In this document: one piece after another, positions 33,074-43,400 of the stretch
Layout of the letters: each line of letters begins with the position of its first letter
How positions within the stretch are numbered: position 1 is the first letter of the stretch
Assembly (NCBI GenBank): GCA_031763025.1
Contig: JASSKH010000030.1
Coordinates: forward strand, 434,001 to 498,000
Source of the DNA: Macrocystis pyrifera
Taxonomy: Eukaryota > Sar > Phaeophyceae > Laminariales > Laminariaceae
DNA: 64,000 nucleotides
Direction: 5' to 3'
Translations under genes and position numbers: made by a program
Notes under the pieces: generated by a model
What the model was told of the DNA's origin: nothing
What the model saw: the letters and a program-made list of their open reading frames with translations, nothing else
The model's database searches: none

Positions 33074-33149
33074 CGAAATGCTTTTCGCGCCCCGTCTGGG
33101 CACTGCGCGAGCGTGTACACTAGAAACAAGAAAAACGTGCAGCGGCAGT

Positions 33150-33340
33150 AGCAGCAGCAGCAGGCCTCGGGCGTGCGTGGTGTGGTGCTGCTGCTGCTGA
33201 TGGCGCTACTACTGCCGCTGCTCTGCTGCAGCCCTGCTGCTTGCTGCTCTGCTGCTGCTTCTGCTACGTGCAGCTACTGCTGTTGTGTTCTGCTGTTGCT
33301 GCTCACGCAGTCCCCTTCGCGGAGTAGGTCGGCCTAAGAT
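33150..33340. repeat. Repeat F, copy 2 (5' part only)
   Basis: 'ggcctcgggcgtgcgtggtg' and the CTG core, ending in 'gcggagtaggtcggcct' as in copy 3. Confidence 0.7.
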
Positions 33341-33480
33341 ATATATCAGAAGAGGGTTTGACGGACCAAAAGGTAAGCCTGACGGGGCAAAGGTAGGTCG
33401 TCAACCAAACTCTTTGGCCATGAGACTTTGATAAATCAATTATCGACCGCTCAACTGGTCGTACGCACAGCTGACCTACC
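33340..33480. repeat. Repeat C, reverse copy
   Basis: 'gagggtttgacgg' and 'cctgacggggcaaaggtagg' mirror the two copies at 30.9-31.2 kb. It ends at TACCAGGTA (33477). Confidence 0.7.
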
Positions 33481-33499
33481 AGGTATTGTAAATGTTTCT

Positions 33500-33672
33500 G
33501 TAGAAACCGAGCAACCAAGCCACGTCACGCTCTCACGCTTGCCGCTCGTCAAGTTTTGACGCAAGAAAAAATTCCTACGAGCACGAGCGCGCACTCGGTG
33601 AGACTCGATCTCACAACTTGACTTTAGTGGGGACGAGCTTCGCCAACTACAAAGTAACTCCATCGGGGACGC
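33500..33672 (-). mobile_element. tRNA-derived SINE, degenerate copy 3
   Basis: The reverse complement shows 'gcgtccccgatgg', a T-arm-like 'gatcgagtctcaccgagtgc' and the body phrase 'cggcaagcgtgagagcg', as in the copies at 39932 and 58519. The tail is not preserved. Confidence 0.6.
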
Positions 33673-33689
33673 CATTATATAACTTTCCT

Positions 33690-33898
33690 CGTCGTACCCC
33701 ACCGTGCTCCCCTGCCTCGACTGCTGTGCCGTGGGCGGCCTCGGGCGTGCGTGATGTTCTACTGCTGCTGCTGCTACCGCTTCTTTGCTGCTGCTCTGCT
33801 GCCACTGCTAGGGGCAGCTGCTGTGTTGTTCTGCTGTTGTTGTTGCTGCTGCTGCTCACGCAAGCCCCCTCACGGAGTAGGTCGGCCTGAGATATATT
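33690..33898. repeat. Repeat F, copy 3 (5' part only)
   Basis: 'gtgctcccctgcctcgactg', the CTG core and 'acggagtaggtcggcctgag'. Interrupted at its right end by MITE copy 4. Confidence 0.75.
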
Positions 33899-33899
33899 G

Positions 33900-34004
33900 T
33901 TACGGGGAACCATAGTAAACAGGACCAAACATTGTTAGTAAAAATACCTAAATATATAGGTTTTTATGTAGGCCATAGGTCCTGTTAACTATAGACCCCC
34001 GTAA
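33900..34004. mobile_element. MITE family M, copy 4
   Basis: A full-length copy between repeat F copies 3 and 4, with a 'ttacggggaaccatagtaaa' left end and an 'ttaactatagacccccgtaa' right end. Confidence 0.92.
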
Positions 34005-34009
34005 TAGTA

Positions 34010-34575
34010 TGCATTTCCTCCTCGTGTGCCACCGGGCTCCCCTGCCCCGAATGTTGTGCCAGGGGCAGCCTCGGGCGTGCATGATGTGCTGCTGCTGCTG
34101 CTGCTGCCGCTGTTCATCCGCTGCCCTGGTGCTACTGCTATGTATGCCCTGCTGCTGTCCTGTTCTGCTGCTAGTGCTGCTGCTTTGTCTGCGATATATT
34201 TTTGGTGCTGACCCCCGTGTGAGCATGCTTATTGTGCAGGTCAACTGCTCTCGGTGATGTATCTCGGCATCTTAAAGCTGAAAGACGGATCCATCTGCTT
34301 CGGAAGCTGTACGAGTACCGTCTCGCAATTGACATTTATATGGCGTCTCGCGGAGGTCTCGTGCCAGAGTAATTTTCGTATGGTATGTACCTGTACGCTA
34401 TGCTGCTGCTGTTGCTTGCTGCTGCTGAACTTGCTGCACAAACGTAATCGCCGGCGCTTTGTACCGTCGATTAACTCGATCGACTGCTGCTCAACTAATT
34501 GTTCAGTATCTATCTGTACAGGAAGTATACAGTACGAACGCCGAGCGTCTCGTACGTAATACTTTGTAGCGCTGC
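34010..34575. repeat. Repeat F, copy 4 (full length)
   Basis: The second full-length copy, directly after the MITE. It keeps the same order of landmarks as copy 1. The CTG core is longer. Confidence 0.82.
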
Positions 34576-34688
34576 TTGTTGCTGTATACGAACGAGTAAT
34601 GCGTTGTTGGGCGGGATGGCGAATGGCAATGTTCGTTTTTCTCGTGTTTGCAGCGTTTTCTTTCTCTTCACTCAAAATTGTTATTTTT

Positions 34689-34807
34689 AATGCACCCCTT
34701 GGCAGTAACTGTGTCCTAGTTGCACATCGGTACGCCCTTAGCCATTATAGGCATGCGCGGAGCCGCAGGCGGGCATCAGCCCGCCGCGGCGAAGCCCCCC
34801 TTGTAGT
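34689..34807. repeat. Repeat G, copy 2 (GC hairpin)
   Basis: Matches 26190-26310, including the GGCGGGC-ATCA-GCCCGCC stem-loop. Confidence 0.72.
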
Positions 34808-34814
34808 ATACACA

Positions 34815-34880
34815 GTAGTGGCGAAGAAATACATGAGATGATTTGATATTCGGACGAAAAATTGGCGTTCCGTGCCTGTA
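34815..34880. repeat. Element P fragment
   Basis: 'gatgatttgatattcggacga' and 'tggcg..ccgtgcctgt' match copy A at about 3495-3540. This may be the displaced continuation of copy B. Confidence 0.5.
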
Positions 34881-35263
34881 GGTACCCTGCAAAGAGTTTT
34901 TTTTTCCCACAAGGCAAAACATGGCTTCATTGTACACGTCATAGGAAGAGGCGTCTCCCGAGGAATCTGCGTGAGACAATTCGAAAGCACATCATCTTCG
35001 AGGGGGGAAAGTTCGAGAGAATAGTTCGAGAGTTCGTGTCAAATATTGCGACTTGGTTTGAATTGATCATCTACAATACACAGAATATGGTAGATCGCTT
35101 TCTGAGCAGCAGTAGTCTCACGTCCTTAATATCCATTTCACCTATTTCGGGGCGAGAGTACCTGCGTTCTCATTTCGTTCACAAAGCTTAATAGAAGTCG
35201 CGAAGACAACCTCACCATGACTGTAGATCAGTGCTGGCCGACAAAGGTATCCTGTAGCAATCA

Positions 35264-35540
35264 AGGCCAAGCCCGCGTGTAAGCACCTAAAGGGATTTGT
35301 AGCGCAGCTACGAGTTCGGGCGTTGATACCAAGAAAAGTCGAACCCGTATCAGTGACGGATAACCCCGCTAGTAAATGGCTCAAGAGTTATGTAGCGGAG
35401 AGACAAGCCCGGTCGTCGGGACAAAGATAAAGAGATCTCGTATATTTTAGGGCTAAGCCCGTGTAAAAGCGGCAAGAAGGTTCTGTAACGCAGCGACAAG
35501 TGCGAGCGTGGGGACAAAGGAAGCTCGCACCAGCTGGGGC
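35264..35540. repeat. Threefold imperfect tandem repeat (~90 bp)
   Basis: Three units are built on 'aagcccgcgtgtaag', 'ttgtagcgcagctacgagt' and 'ggacaaag' (about 35264-35345, 35367-35443 and 35450-35533). On the minus strand the units read as related ~27-residue peptides ('RCLHAGLA', 'RFYTGLALKYTRSL'), but they are not in one continuous frame. Confidence 0.6.
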
Positions 35541-36130
35541 ATAGGACAGCACGCACCAGTTGCAGCAGAAGAACACCATCATGGAGGAGACCAACAAAAA
35601 CACTAGCGAGGGGTCTTCCAAAACACCACGGCAGGGACCGTTCTGTTTGTCTAGCTGGAAGGCGAAACTACGCGTCCACCTCACTTTGGGTGCCCAAAAG
35701 TTTTCAATTTCTGCAGGACAGGGAGTGCCCGATATCCGCCTGGCGACGCCGACACCGTCAAGGGCAGCACGGACAACATGCTAACCATAGATCAGTGGAA
35801 GGTCGACAACATCTACTTCTACCCCATACTCATAATTGCGACAAATGACGGCGTCAGACGTAGCCGAGCAGTACGAAGTCCATCGACGACGGCGCCGGCG
35901 ACGCGAGAGCAGCATGGCTGGCGCTGGTCGAAAAGCATAACATGATTTCCAACGCCGCTAACGTAGCAAGCTACGAAATACTGCACGTTTCGAAGCTGCA
36001 GCCCGGACAGGGTTTTGGTATACCTGGCCTGTAGACGATGAAAGTAGCGTGGGATCGAATGCATGAACATGGGGAGGTCATCGCGGACCAAGATCTAGCG
36101 GGCATGATCTGACATGGGAGGATACTTGTT
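35541..36130. other. Unassigned stretch
   Basis: Short frames on both strands (35560-35784 plus, 35819-36091 minus) without recognisable motifs or repeats. Confidence 0.35.
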
Positions 36131-36134
36131 ATTA

Positions 36135-36370
36135 CAAACAGCTGTGAGTTGTTGGTAGATTCTTAGCTCCATGTGATATAGGTTTCAAGTCATCGTACTA
36201 TTGGTCTCCCAACGGGGGTAGAGGCAAGATACACAGGAGGGGGTTGAGTGCTCTCAGGCGCTATATCACCCCAGCACACAAGCCCAGCAGACAAAATGCG
36301 ATCAAACCTCCCAAAGGTCAATAGCCCCAACCGATACGAAACTGCATGTGGCTGTCATACTGGAAATTCC
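36135..36370. repeat. Repeat D, copy 1
   Basis: 'gtgctctcagg', 'agcacacaagccca', 'caatagccccaaccgatacg' and 'aaactgcatg' recur at 40690-40925 in the same order and strand. Confidence 0.75.
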
Positions 36371-37230
36371 AAACCAAAATCCTCCCAGATTCTTCACAAG
36401 GCAGTGATGACGGTGACAAACCAACACTAGACTCAATTCCTTCACCTAAAACAGCGAAGATGGCAAGAGGAAACTCATCCTCAAAAGCGAAAATCTCTCC
36501 CGTACTTCCACTTACAACAATAGCAATCCTAAAAACAGGCTACAATAGCCGCGCCTTTTAAAAGGAAAACTAAGGCAAAAAGTGTACTGCGAGAGATGAC
36601 GAGGTCCCTCGGACAAAAATCACCCCTTGTCCCCTACTACCGCCATAGATACACACACAGTAACGGCAAAGCGAGGTAGCATTTATTTCCGCAACATAGA
36701 ACCTACTCGACGCTAAAAGTAGCCCATGTTCTCTCAGCTACAAAAGGCATCTGACCAACCACAAGCCACTACGTTCCGTTGCAAAATAACTTGGAAGACA
36801 ATTTGCTTGTGGGTCAAATAAAATCCTCAAATAATCTCATCTTTCGAATTCCCCAACAAGATTATAACCATCCATTAAGTTCGGTTTTTTTTTTTATAAT
36901 TGAATAACTAATCATGGGTTTGCACTCCTTCTCTTAAACTCAGGTCTGTATGTCCTGTACGGCCACAGGGGTGTCCATTTCCGTCTCGTTAACACACGTA
37001 GTCAGCCACAAACAAGAGATACCAGCAAAACCAATAAGTCAGTAGAACCAGTCATGCTCCGCAACAAAAAAAATACAATCGTCAAGGCATAGTTATCCCC
37101 CCCCCCCCTTTGCTGTAAAAAACGACTCTACAACCTGTCCATATCAACCGTTATGCCCTGCAGGGAACGCCAAATAGCGTGCTAGAATTGCAAGAGAGCT
37201 TGTCTACATCACAATACATATCTACGACCA
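36371..37230. other. A-rich unassigned stretch
   Basis: AC/AA-rich sequence with no supported frame. A C-run lies near 37100. Could be the untranslated part of an old retroelement connected to repeat D, but nothing proves it. Confidence 0.3.
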
Positions 37231-37233
37231 GGA

Positions 37234-37251
37234 GGGGGGGGGGGGGGGGGG
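37234..37251. repeat. Poly-G run, 18 bases
   Basis: Uninterrupted G tract at the left edge of a degenerate minisatellite. Confidence 0.95.
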
Positions 37252-37612
37252 TACCATTCGGGATGGACCCAAACGATATATCTCCTACCATCTACGACTC
37301 TACCCAGAACAAACGATAATCCTACCATTCGTAAATCCAACTCGAATCGCAAAGGATACATCTGCCATCATCCACGACTCTACCCCGAACGATAGATGTT
37401 TTCCTGGCCATTCAGACATCCAACCCGAATTGCTAACTACACATCTCGTTTCATGCCCGACTTACCTGGGAAGAACGATACATCTCATACCATTCACTAA
37501 CGATAACTAGTCGCAAACGACATACTCCCACCAGGGTACCATCGACGACTTTTCCGGAATGAACGATAAATCTCATGCCAGACAGAATCTCTACCCAATC
37601 GCAAAAGACACA
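37252..37612. repeat. Degenerate minisatellite
   Basis: Recurring phrases 'gaacgata', 'catctc' and 'ccattc', and 'acgactctaccc' (37293, 37374), spaced roughly 40-90 bases apart. Units are strongly diverged and the exact period is unclear. Confidence 0.5.
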
Positions 37613-38290
37613 TCTCCAAATTTGTGTCTGCAGATTTGTGCGATCGAAAACAAGATTTAATCTAGCAGGTATATCCATCGCAAGGAAAAGCTTCACCCCT
37701 GCGAAATGCCTACCTATCGTCCGACGTCCCCCCTCGTCCCGCGAACGGAATCAAAATTCCAGTCGACGATATATTCACATCTGCTCTTTCCACGACCCCC
37801 CCGCTGTTGCCGCTGCTGCTGCTGCTGCCGCCGCTGCTGCTGCTGTCGTGATACGCTCTCGGCCACGCCAAGCGCATTGTTGTCATACAGGCGCTATACT
37901 CTTCTGATTTTGAAGTGCTGCAGTGAGTCCACGAAGCCCCCCACTCCCGCTAACTCCACCGCATGTTCCTCTGCAATAGAGTGTACGTGATCATGCCACG
38001 CGACTGTGTTTCCCTCACCGACTTCGCTTGTGAGACGTCACGGGAGCACGTGGGCAACCATCGACCATGTGTGTTTTCGCGGAATGGGCAGACGCGTCCC
38101 CCTTGCTCAGCGATACACCCATATCTGCTCCTCTTCCACAACCAACCTCTTCGGGAGTGCGCACGGTAGAGAAACGTCGCATGACTTGAAGTCCCCCTGT
38201 CGCAACACGCGGCGCGGGGGTGCCTACAGCTGTTCCGCCGTGGTGATTCTAGCTACTGCTTGCTGTGGAGCCACTCCCTTAGAACGGCAC
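37613..38290. other. Unassigned stretch with a CTG/CCG triplet core
   Basis: A GCTGCTG/CCGCTG tract at about 37800-37850 lies in otherwise unremarkable sequence. Cys/Arg-rich frames here come from the triplets and are not considered genes. Confidence 0.35.
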
Positions 38291-38295
38291 CGTGA

Positions 38296-39568
38296 TGTGA
38301 AGCGGTGGCCGCTATAGGATAGTGGTACGGGTAGTGGTAAGGGGCGCAGGTGGTTCCGGCAGCTGAAAAGCAGTGCTTCGCTTCTTCTGATTTAGATCTT
38401 CTTATTGATGGCGAGAGCTGAGGATGTGCTCTGGTAGAGAAGCGAGAGGTAGGGGGGCGGGACTCGACGCCCAGGTATACTCGTCCCACCCTACGCCACA
38501 AGCTCTCCTAAATGCCTCTTATCTGATGTACTCCTACAGAACTTTCCTATGGCTACCTATCGTTCTTCTGCTACTTTTAAGAATTTCTCACTTCGTGGTC
38601 CTATCTGCGTTAAGGAACATTACTCTCGTCTAACGGGTTATCCACCCTAGGGAACATTCCTAAAAGAACGTTACTCTCGACTAACGGAATATCCGCCGGG
38701 TTAATCCATTCTTTGGATTATTCTTGTATTCGTGAGACTAAAAGACTGCAACGTATTATCTATATATATATCCCTTGAGTGCTCTACTCATATCACAATA
38801 GCCCACCCTGAATAGTCGTACATGCAGACCACAAGATGGTCGGAGGGTGATGACAAAGTTCATCCCAAACGGCCAGGAAAAAGGTGATCGAAGATGCGGC
38901 TATTCGAAACAAGAGAAACGAGGCTATAGATCCCACACCTCGCAACAAGACCTAAACACTACGAAGAGGGGGGTGTTCGCTGAGAACAACCACTAAAAGG
39001 GAGACTAAAGCAGAGAGATACAGAACTCAAAGCAGAGGCGAAAGGAGAAATGCCGACGACGCCAGATGTGAAGCGGTGGTCGCTATAGGGTAGTGGTAAG
39101 GGTAGTGTTAAGGGACGCAGGTGGTTCCGGCAGCTGAAAAGCAGTGCTTCGCTTCTTCTGATTTAGATCTTCTTGTTGATGGCGAGAGCTGAGGAGGTGC
39201 TCTGGTAGAGAAGCGAGAGGTAGGGGAGGGGGACTCGACGCCCAGGTATACTCGTCCCACCCTACGCCACAAGCTCTCCTAAATGCCTCTTATCTGATGT
39301 ACTCCTACAGAACTTTCCTATGGCTACCTATCGTTCTTCTGCTACTATTAAGAACTTCTCACTTCGTGGTCCTATCTGCGTTAAGGAATATTACTCTCGT
39401 CTAACGGGTTATCCGCCCTAGGGAACATTCCTAAAAGAACGTTACTCTCGACTAACGGAATATCCGCCGGGTTAATCCATTCTTTGGATTATTCTCGTGT
39501 TCGTGAGACTAAAAGACTGCAACGTATTATCTATATCTATAGCCCTTGAGTGCTCTACTCATATCACA
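38296..39568. mobile_element. LTR-like 502-bp direct repeats around a 269-bp interior
   Basis: 38296-38797 and 39067-39568 are each 502 bp and differ at about 17 positions by eye (about 96-97% identity), with no length change. Each starts TGTGA and ends TCACA, as LTRs do (TG...CA). The interior (38798-39066) is non-coding. This fits a TRIM-like miniature LTR element. Against it, no target-site duplication was found at the outer borders ('cgtga' against 'gcgac'), and no clear primer-binding site follows the first repeat. A plain segmental duplication is the alternative. Confidence 0.6.
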
Positions 39569-39931
39569 GCGACCGCATCGTTCGTATCCGCCACTAACCT
39601 CCCCGTAGCGCAGTACGTGCGGCTACGCTGAGCGATTTACACCCATCGAGCATACGACGGTGGTGCTTACGGTTTGACTTCCACCGTGTATAGGACGTAA
39701 GCTGCTGCAGTCCATGGTTATACTGCCATCAAGGGACGTTTAGCTACTACTGCTGTACAGCGGTAGCTGATAGCAGTAGCGACTCCCAATAAATGACGTC
39801 GACGCCACGGCACCATCTCCGAGACCTCCCATCGTCTAGACGGCTCCCCGTCCACCACCGGGGCCTAATCCTCGCCTCTAGCGTATATATGCTCGCATTA
39901 GTACGCTACCATAACCATTCAAACTGTCGGC

Positions 39932-40218
39932 GTCCCCGGTGGCTTGGTAAGTGGTCCGCGTGCGTACTAAGATAATTTCGTGGGTTTGATTAATACCGAG
40001 TGCATACGCGTAGAGACTTTTTTGCAAACAAATCAATTAGCATAACTCGATGAAAATCGACGGCCAGCAGGAACGTTGGACCCGATGCATGATTAAAATG
40101 AAGCCACGTACGGAGTGGATTAAGGGACGACACCTGTGGCCAAGGCTTGTCTAGAAGATCGCTGAGGGTAAAACCTCCCACGAAGTTAGCTGGAAAGTAA
40201 AAGTAATGATAAAAAAAT
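39932..40218 (+). mobile_element. tRNA-derived SINE, copy 1
   Basis: The tRNA-like head 'ccccggtggcttggtaagtg' with 'ttcgtgggttt' (degenerate B-box) is followed by a ~200-bp body ('tgaaaatcgacg', 'gacgacacctgtg', 'cttgtctagaagatcg', 'gggtaaaacctcc') and an A-rich tail. The same order is found reversed at 58519-58846, where the B-box 'gtgggttcaagtcccac' is perfect. Confidence 0.85.
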
Positions 40219-40363
40219 TGCGTAAATAAATATGATACCCTCGAAAGCGTACAACTTCGAAGAGACAAAATATGAAATCTGTGAGACAAGCTCGCGACCA
40301 AACCTTTGGTGATTATAGAAGCACTACCCACTAGCCTATATATGAATCGCGAGGACGTAGAAA

Positions 40364-40642
40364 ATGCTGACCCCCGCAGGCTCACTGCCATGCATGTCAG
40401 AGGACACACCACCTGTCGGGCTGCCCTCCCTACTCCCTTTACCACCGTCGGACAAATCCAACGATGGCAGTACAGCGTCTCTATCTGTTGTACCAGCGGT
40501 GGCTGTCTCCTACTTCCCCACCGGACTCCCCCTCGCGCCTGGTTATCTCGAGCTACTGTCCGAACGACTGTTCTCCAAAAAGCGGCATGGTTTCCTTTCT
40601 CAGTTTCCTCGAGATCAGGGCCCTGTTCCAATACCGTTGTGA
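40364..40642 (+). other. Pro/Ser-rich ORF of unknown nature
   Basis: A 92-codon frame rich in Pro, Ser and Leu ('LPPSDKSNDGSTASLSVVPA'), lying between a SINE and repeat D. It resembles the low-complexity start of retroelement structural proteins, but no motif allows an assignment. Confidence 0.2.
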
Positions 40643-40689
40643 CCCGCAGACCCCTCGCCTAGTCCCACATGAGGCTTGTCTTGGCTTGC

Positions 40690-40925
40690 CGAACCTCTAG
40701 AGTTTTCGTAGATCCTTAGCTACATGCGAGATGGGTTTCACGTCATCATAATATTGGTTTCCCAACAGGGAGGCAAGAGACACAGGAGAGGGGTAAGTGC
40801 TCTCAGGGACCATATCACACAAGCACACAAGCCCACAGGACAACATGCGGACTAACCTAGAAGAGATCAATAGCCCCAATCGATACGAAACTGCATGAAA
40901 CTGTGATACTGAAAATTCCGAATCA
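40690..40925. repeat. Repeat D, copy 2
   Basis: Matches 36135-36370. It is followed by a degenerate element-B-like stretch near 40960-41010 ('gtcagctttgcaacctgcgt'). Confidence 0.75.
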
Positions 40926-41129
40926 ACAAGAGTTCTAGCATTTGAGGGGTAAAAAAGTCAGCTTTGCAACCTGCGTGATATACTTCGTCCGCGCGTATTC
41001 TACATCTCCTATTTCATGTTTTTTTTGTTTTTGACACTCACGTTGCACGTTGAAGAATGGCAAACTAAATAGTATACGTTTTCCATGTATATGCTTCAGC
41101 ACTACTTCAAATCATACGTCACATAGTTG

Positions 41130-43400
41130 TGAATTCGCCTGAGTTCGGCTGCATAGGTCCACGTCGCCTGTGGTCTCCCCTCCCACCCGCGCGACCCGAT
41201 TGCGAAGATGTGGTCCGATTCGGCCGCTACCTCCAGTGCGTTTCGTCGTGGGTGCTAGACTCTGCAGTTGACTGTTGGGCAACGGAGGGGTGTCGGTGCC
41301 ACGCCTCTTGCGGGGGTATCAAACAAATAGCGAGCGTGGAGCACCTGGCCTCCGTGCTCACATGGTAAACTTACCGCCCGGTGCCCGAGCTGGAGCGTTA
41401 CACGGCAGATACCGCATGCCACGTATCCTCGGGTGTCACCTAGGAAGGAACGTGGGGGCGTCCCGTTCCTGGGTCTCTTCCTCGGCACCCTGAGGTATCT
41501 TCAAGCTGGTTCTTCGCCGTTTGGTATCCTAGACCTACTGTCGCTCATGACGGCTCCTCTCCCTCCGCTTATTTGACTATCCACTCTCCGTTCTGTCTCC
41601 CCTCCACCACTAGTTCGCGTCCCTCTGGTTTCCGCTTCTCCGCCACCCTCAATATCTCCGCCTCTCTGCTAGGTTCGCTCCTGCACCCCAATCCGCCCCC
41701 TCCCGGCCCTGCTGATGAGAGTGGCGCACTACCCCCAGCCCTGGAGTTTCGCGCCGTACCCGTGTCGACTCCTCTCCCTGCACTGGGTGCTCGTGCCCCC
41801 CTCCCAGATAGTCTTGACCGACCTCGTCTGCTTCTCCTGACCGATCCTTCCCCCCCATCGTTGCTAGTTGTAGGCACTGTCACCGCGAACATTGTCGACG
41901 TAACTTCGGACCTTGTTCGGGGCGTTCCGAGCTGTTCCCCTGGCGTGGTATCCCTTCTTCCTGCTTTCTGGTAGTTTTCTGTGGCACCCGGAGCTTTATT
42001 TGTTCTTGCTCAAGCCTCCCCTTAGGTACTGGGTCGCTCTCCAGCGCTGGGCCCGTTCCCCTCAGGCAAGGCACCACCTCCACCGAAAAGAAAGACTGCG
42101 CGACACCTTCCTCCACCGCGTTTTGAGCCCTGACAGTTCATGGCGTTGAACGTATCTCCCACTCGGCCTCGAAGCCCTCCAGCTATTCTGACGTGAGGCC
42201 CAATGTAGAGCCCGCGCGGTTTGTTCACCGGAGCGAGCTATCCTGCGGACGGACTCCCAACGTGGCCAACAGCGCACGGTAGCGGCCGAGAGTCACTTCC
42301 CATTCCTTTGACTGGGGGAAATCAAGGAAAGACCCGTGAAGAAGGCCCAGAACATCGCTGAACAGGGAGCACAGGATAATAAAAAAGTCGATCTTCTCCC
42401 GTGGGCACGTGCCATGAGCTCGAACGAGCTAAACGCCGATTGCCAAGCAATTAGCCGGCCTCGGTCCAGAAACGCTCCACTGAACGGGGTCGGTGAGCTG
42501 TGTGGTGATGCTCCTCAACGTTGCCCATCTCCCCCCAAGCTCGGTCATTGGCAGCCCTTTAGCAGCTCCGCCGGGTGCACGGGGCAGCTTCCTGCCGCCC
42601 ACACGGAGCAACACGCGATACAGGACCTCAGGTCTACATATCTTTTGCGGGGAAGTCCGCTTGTTCCAGCATGCAGCGGACGTGCGCAAACCCTCCGTGG
42701 GGGCACGGAACGGGTACCCCCATGTGATTGTCCTCCGACCCCTCTGCCGAGTCGCCTAGAGCCAGACAGCAGTAGGTGCACGATGCTCCTGCTTCCTCGC
42801 CCGCCGTCCCTTCTACAAGTTGGTCGTTTTGGGCTTCGCTCGCGGCCTCCTCCACCTCCGACATCGCTGAGCGAACAAACCTTGCCAGTTGTTGCCGTCG
42901 CGGGTACATCACCGCGTAGCTCCGTCATATTGTTGGTGAATCCTCGACAGTGTTTTCGTGAGGAAGAACGTTCGCCGATGGGGCGACCTATCCCTTCTCT
43001 TACGGCTACCCCGAAACGGCCGTCTCCTCTGCCGGAGGCCCCCGGCACGTTTTCCACGACGCACTCCGTGTGAGCAAGCCAACCGGCGAGAGCGAGCCTC
43101 TGACAGTCTATAATACACTCCCCACAGGGTCCCCACGGCGCTTCCACATGTGGATGCAGAGGGGTCGTGTCACCCCAACCTCTCCCGATGTCTTCGTCTC
43201 CTCTGTCGGTTGCACTCCGCGACGAAACAACCGTTCCGGTTGGGGTGGTGGACGTCCTGGAGGGGCGGATCTAAGCTGTGGTGACCCAGATATATATGGT
43301 TCTCTCCTCCGCTGTGCCCGTCGATCCGTCTGAAACCACGGATCTGTTGAAGAAGGGAGTGCACGGTAGATCCACTCTTCGGTGCACCGCATCTAGGGTC
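41130..43400 (-). other. GC-rich block with two RING-like fingers (decayed)
   Basis: A compositionally distinct, GC-rich block. On the minus strand a frame at 41255-41488 contains 'ACGICRVTLQ' and 'LPCEHGGQVLHARYLFD', then 'RCPTVNCR'. Another at 42634-42912 contains 'SCTYCCLALG' and 'VPCPHGGFAHVRCM'. Both share C-x2-C, then PC-x-HGG-x3-H, as in RING-type zinc fingers, but the first has Tyr in place of a ligand Cys and the second stops early. Large frames on the plus strand (41573-41974, 42336-43073) are Pro/Ser-rich and probably shadows. An old mobile-element ORF or duplicated pseudogene is likely, and the family is unknown. Confidence 0.4.

Noticed and set aside
42336..43073. Large plus-strand ORF (245 codons)
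   Set aside because: Pro/Ser/Arg-rich in a GC-rich block, no motif, overlapping a better minus-strand zinc-finger signal.
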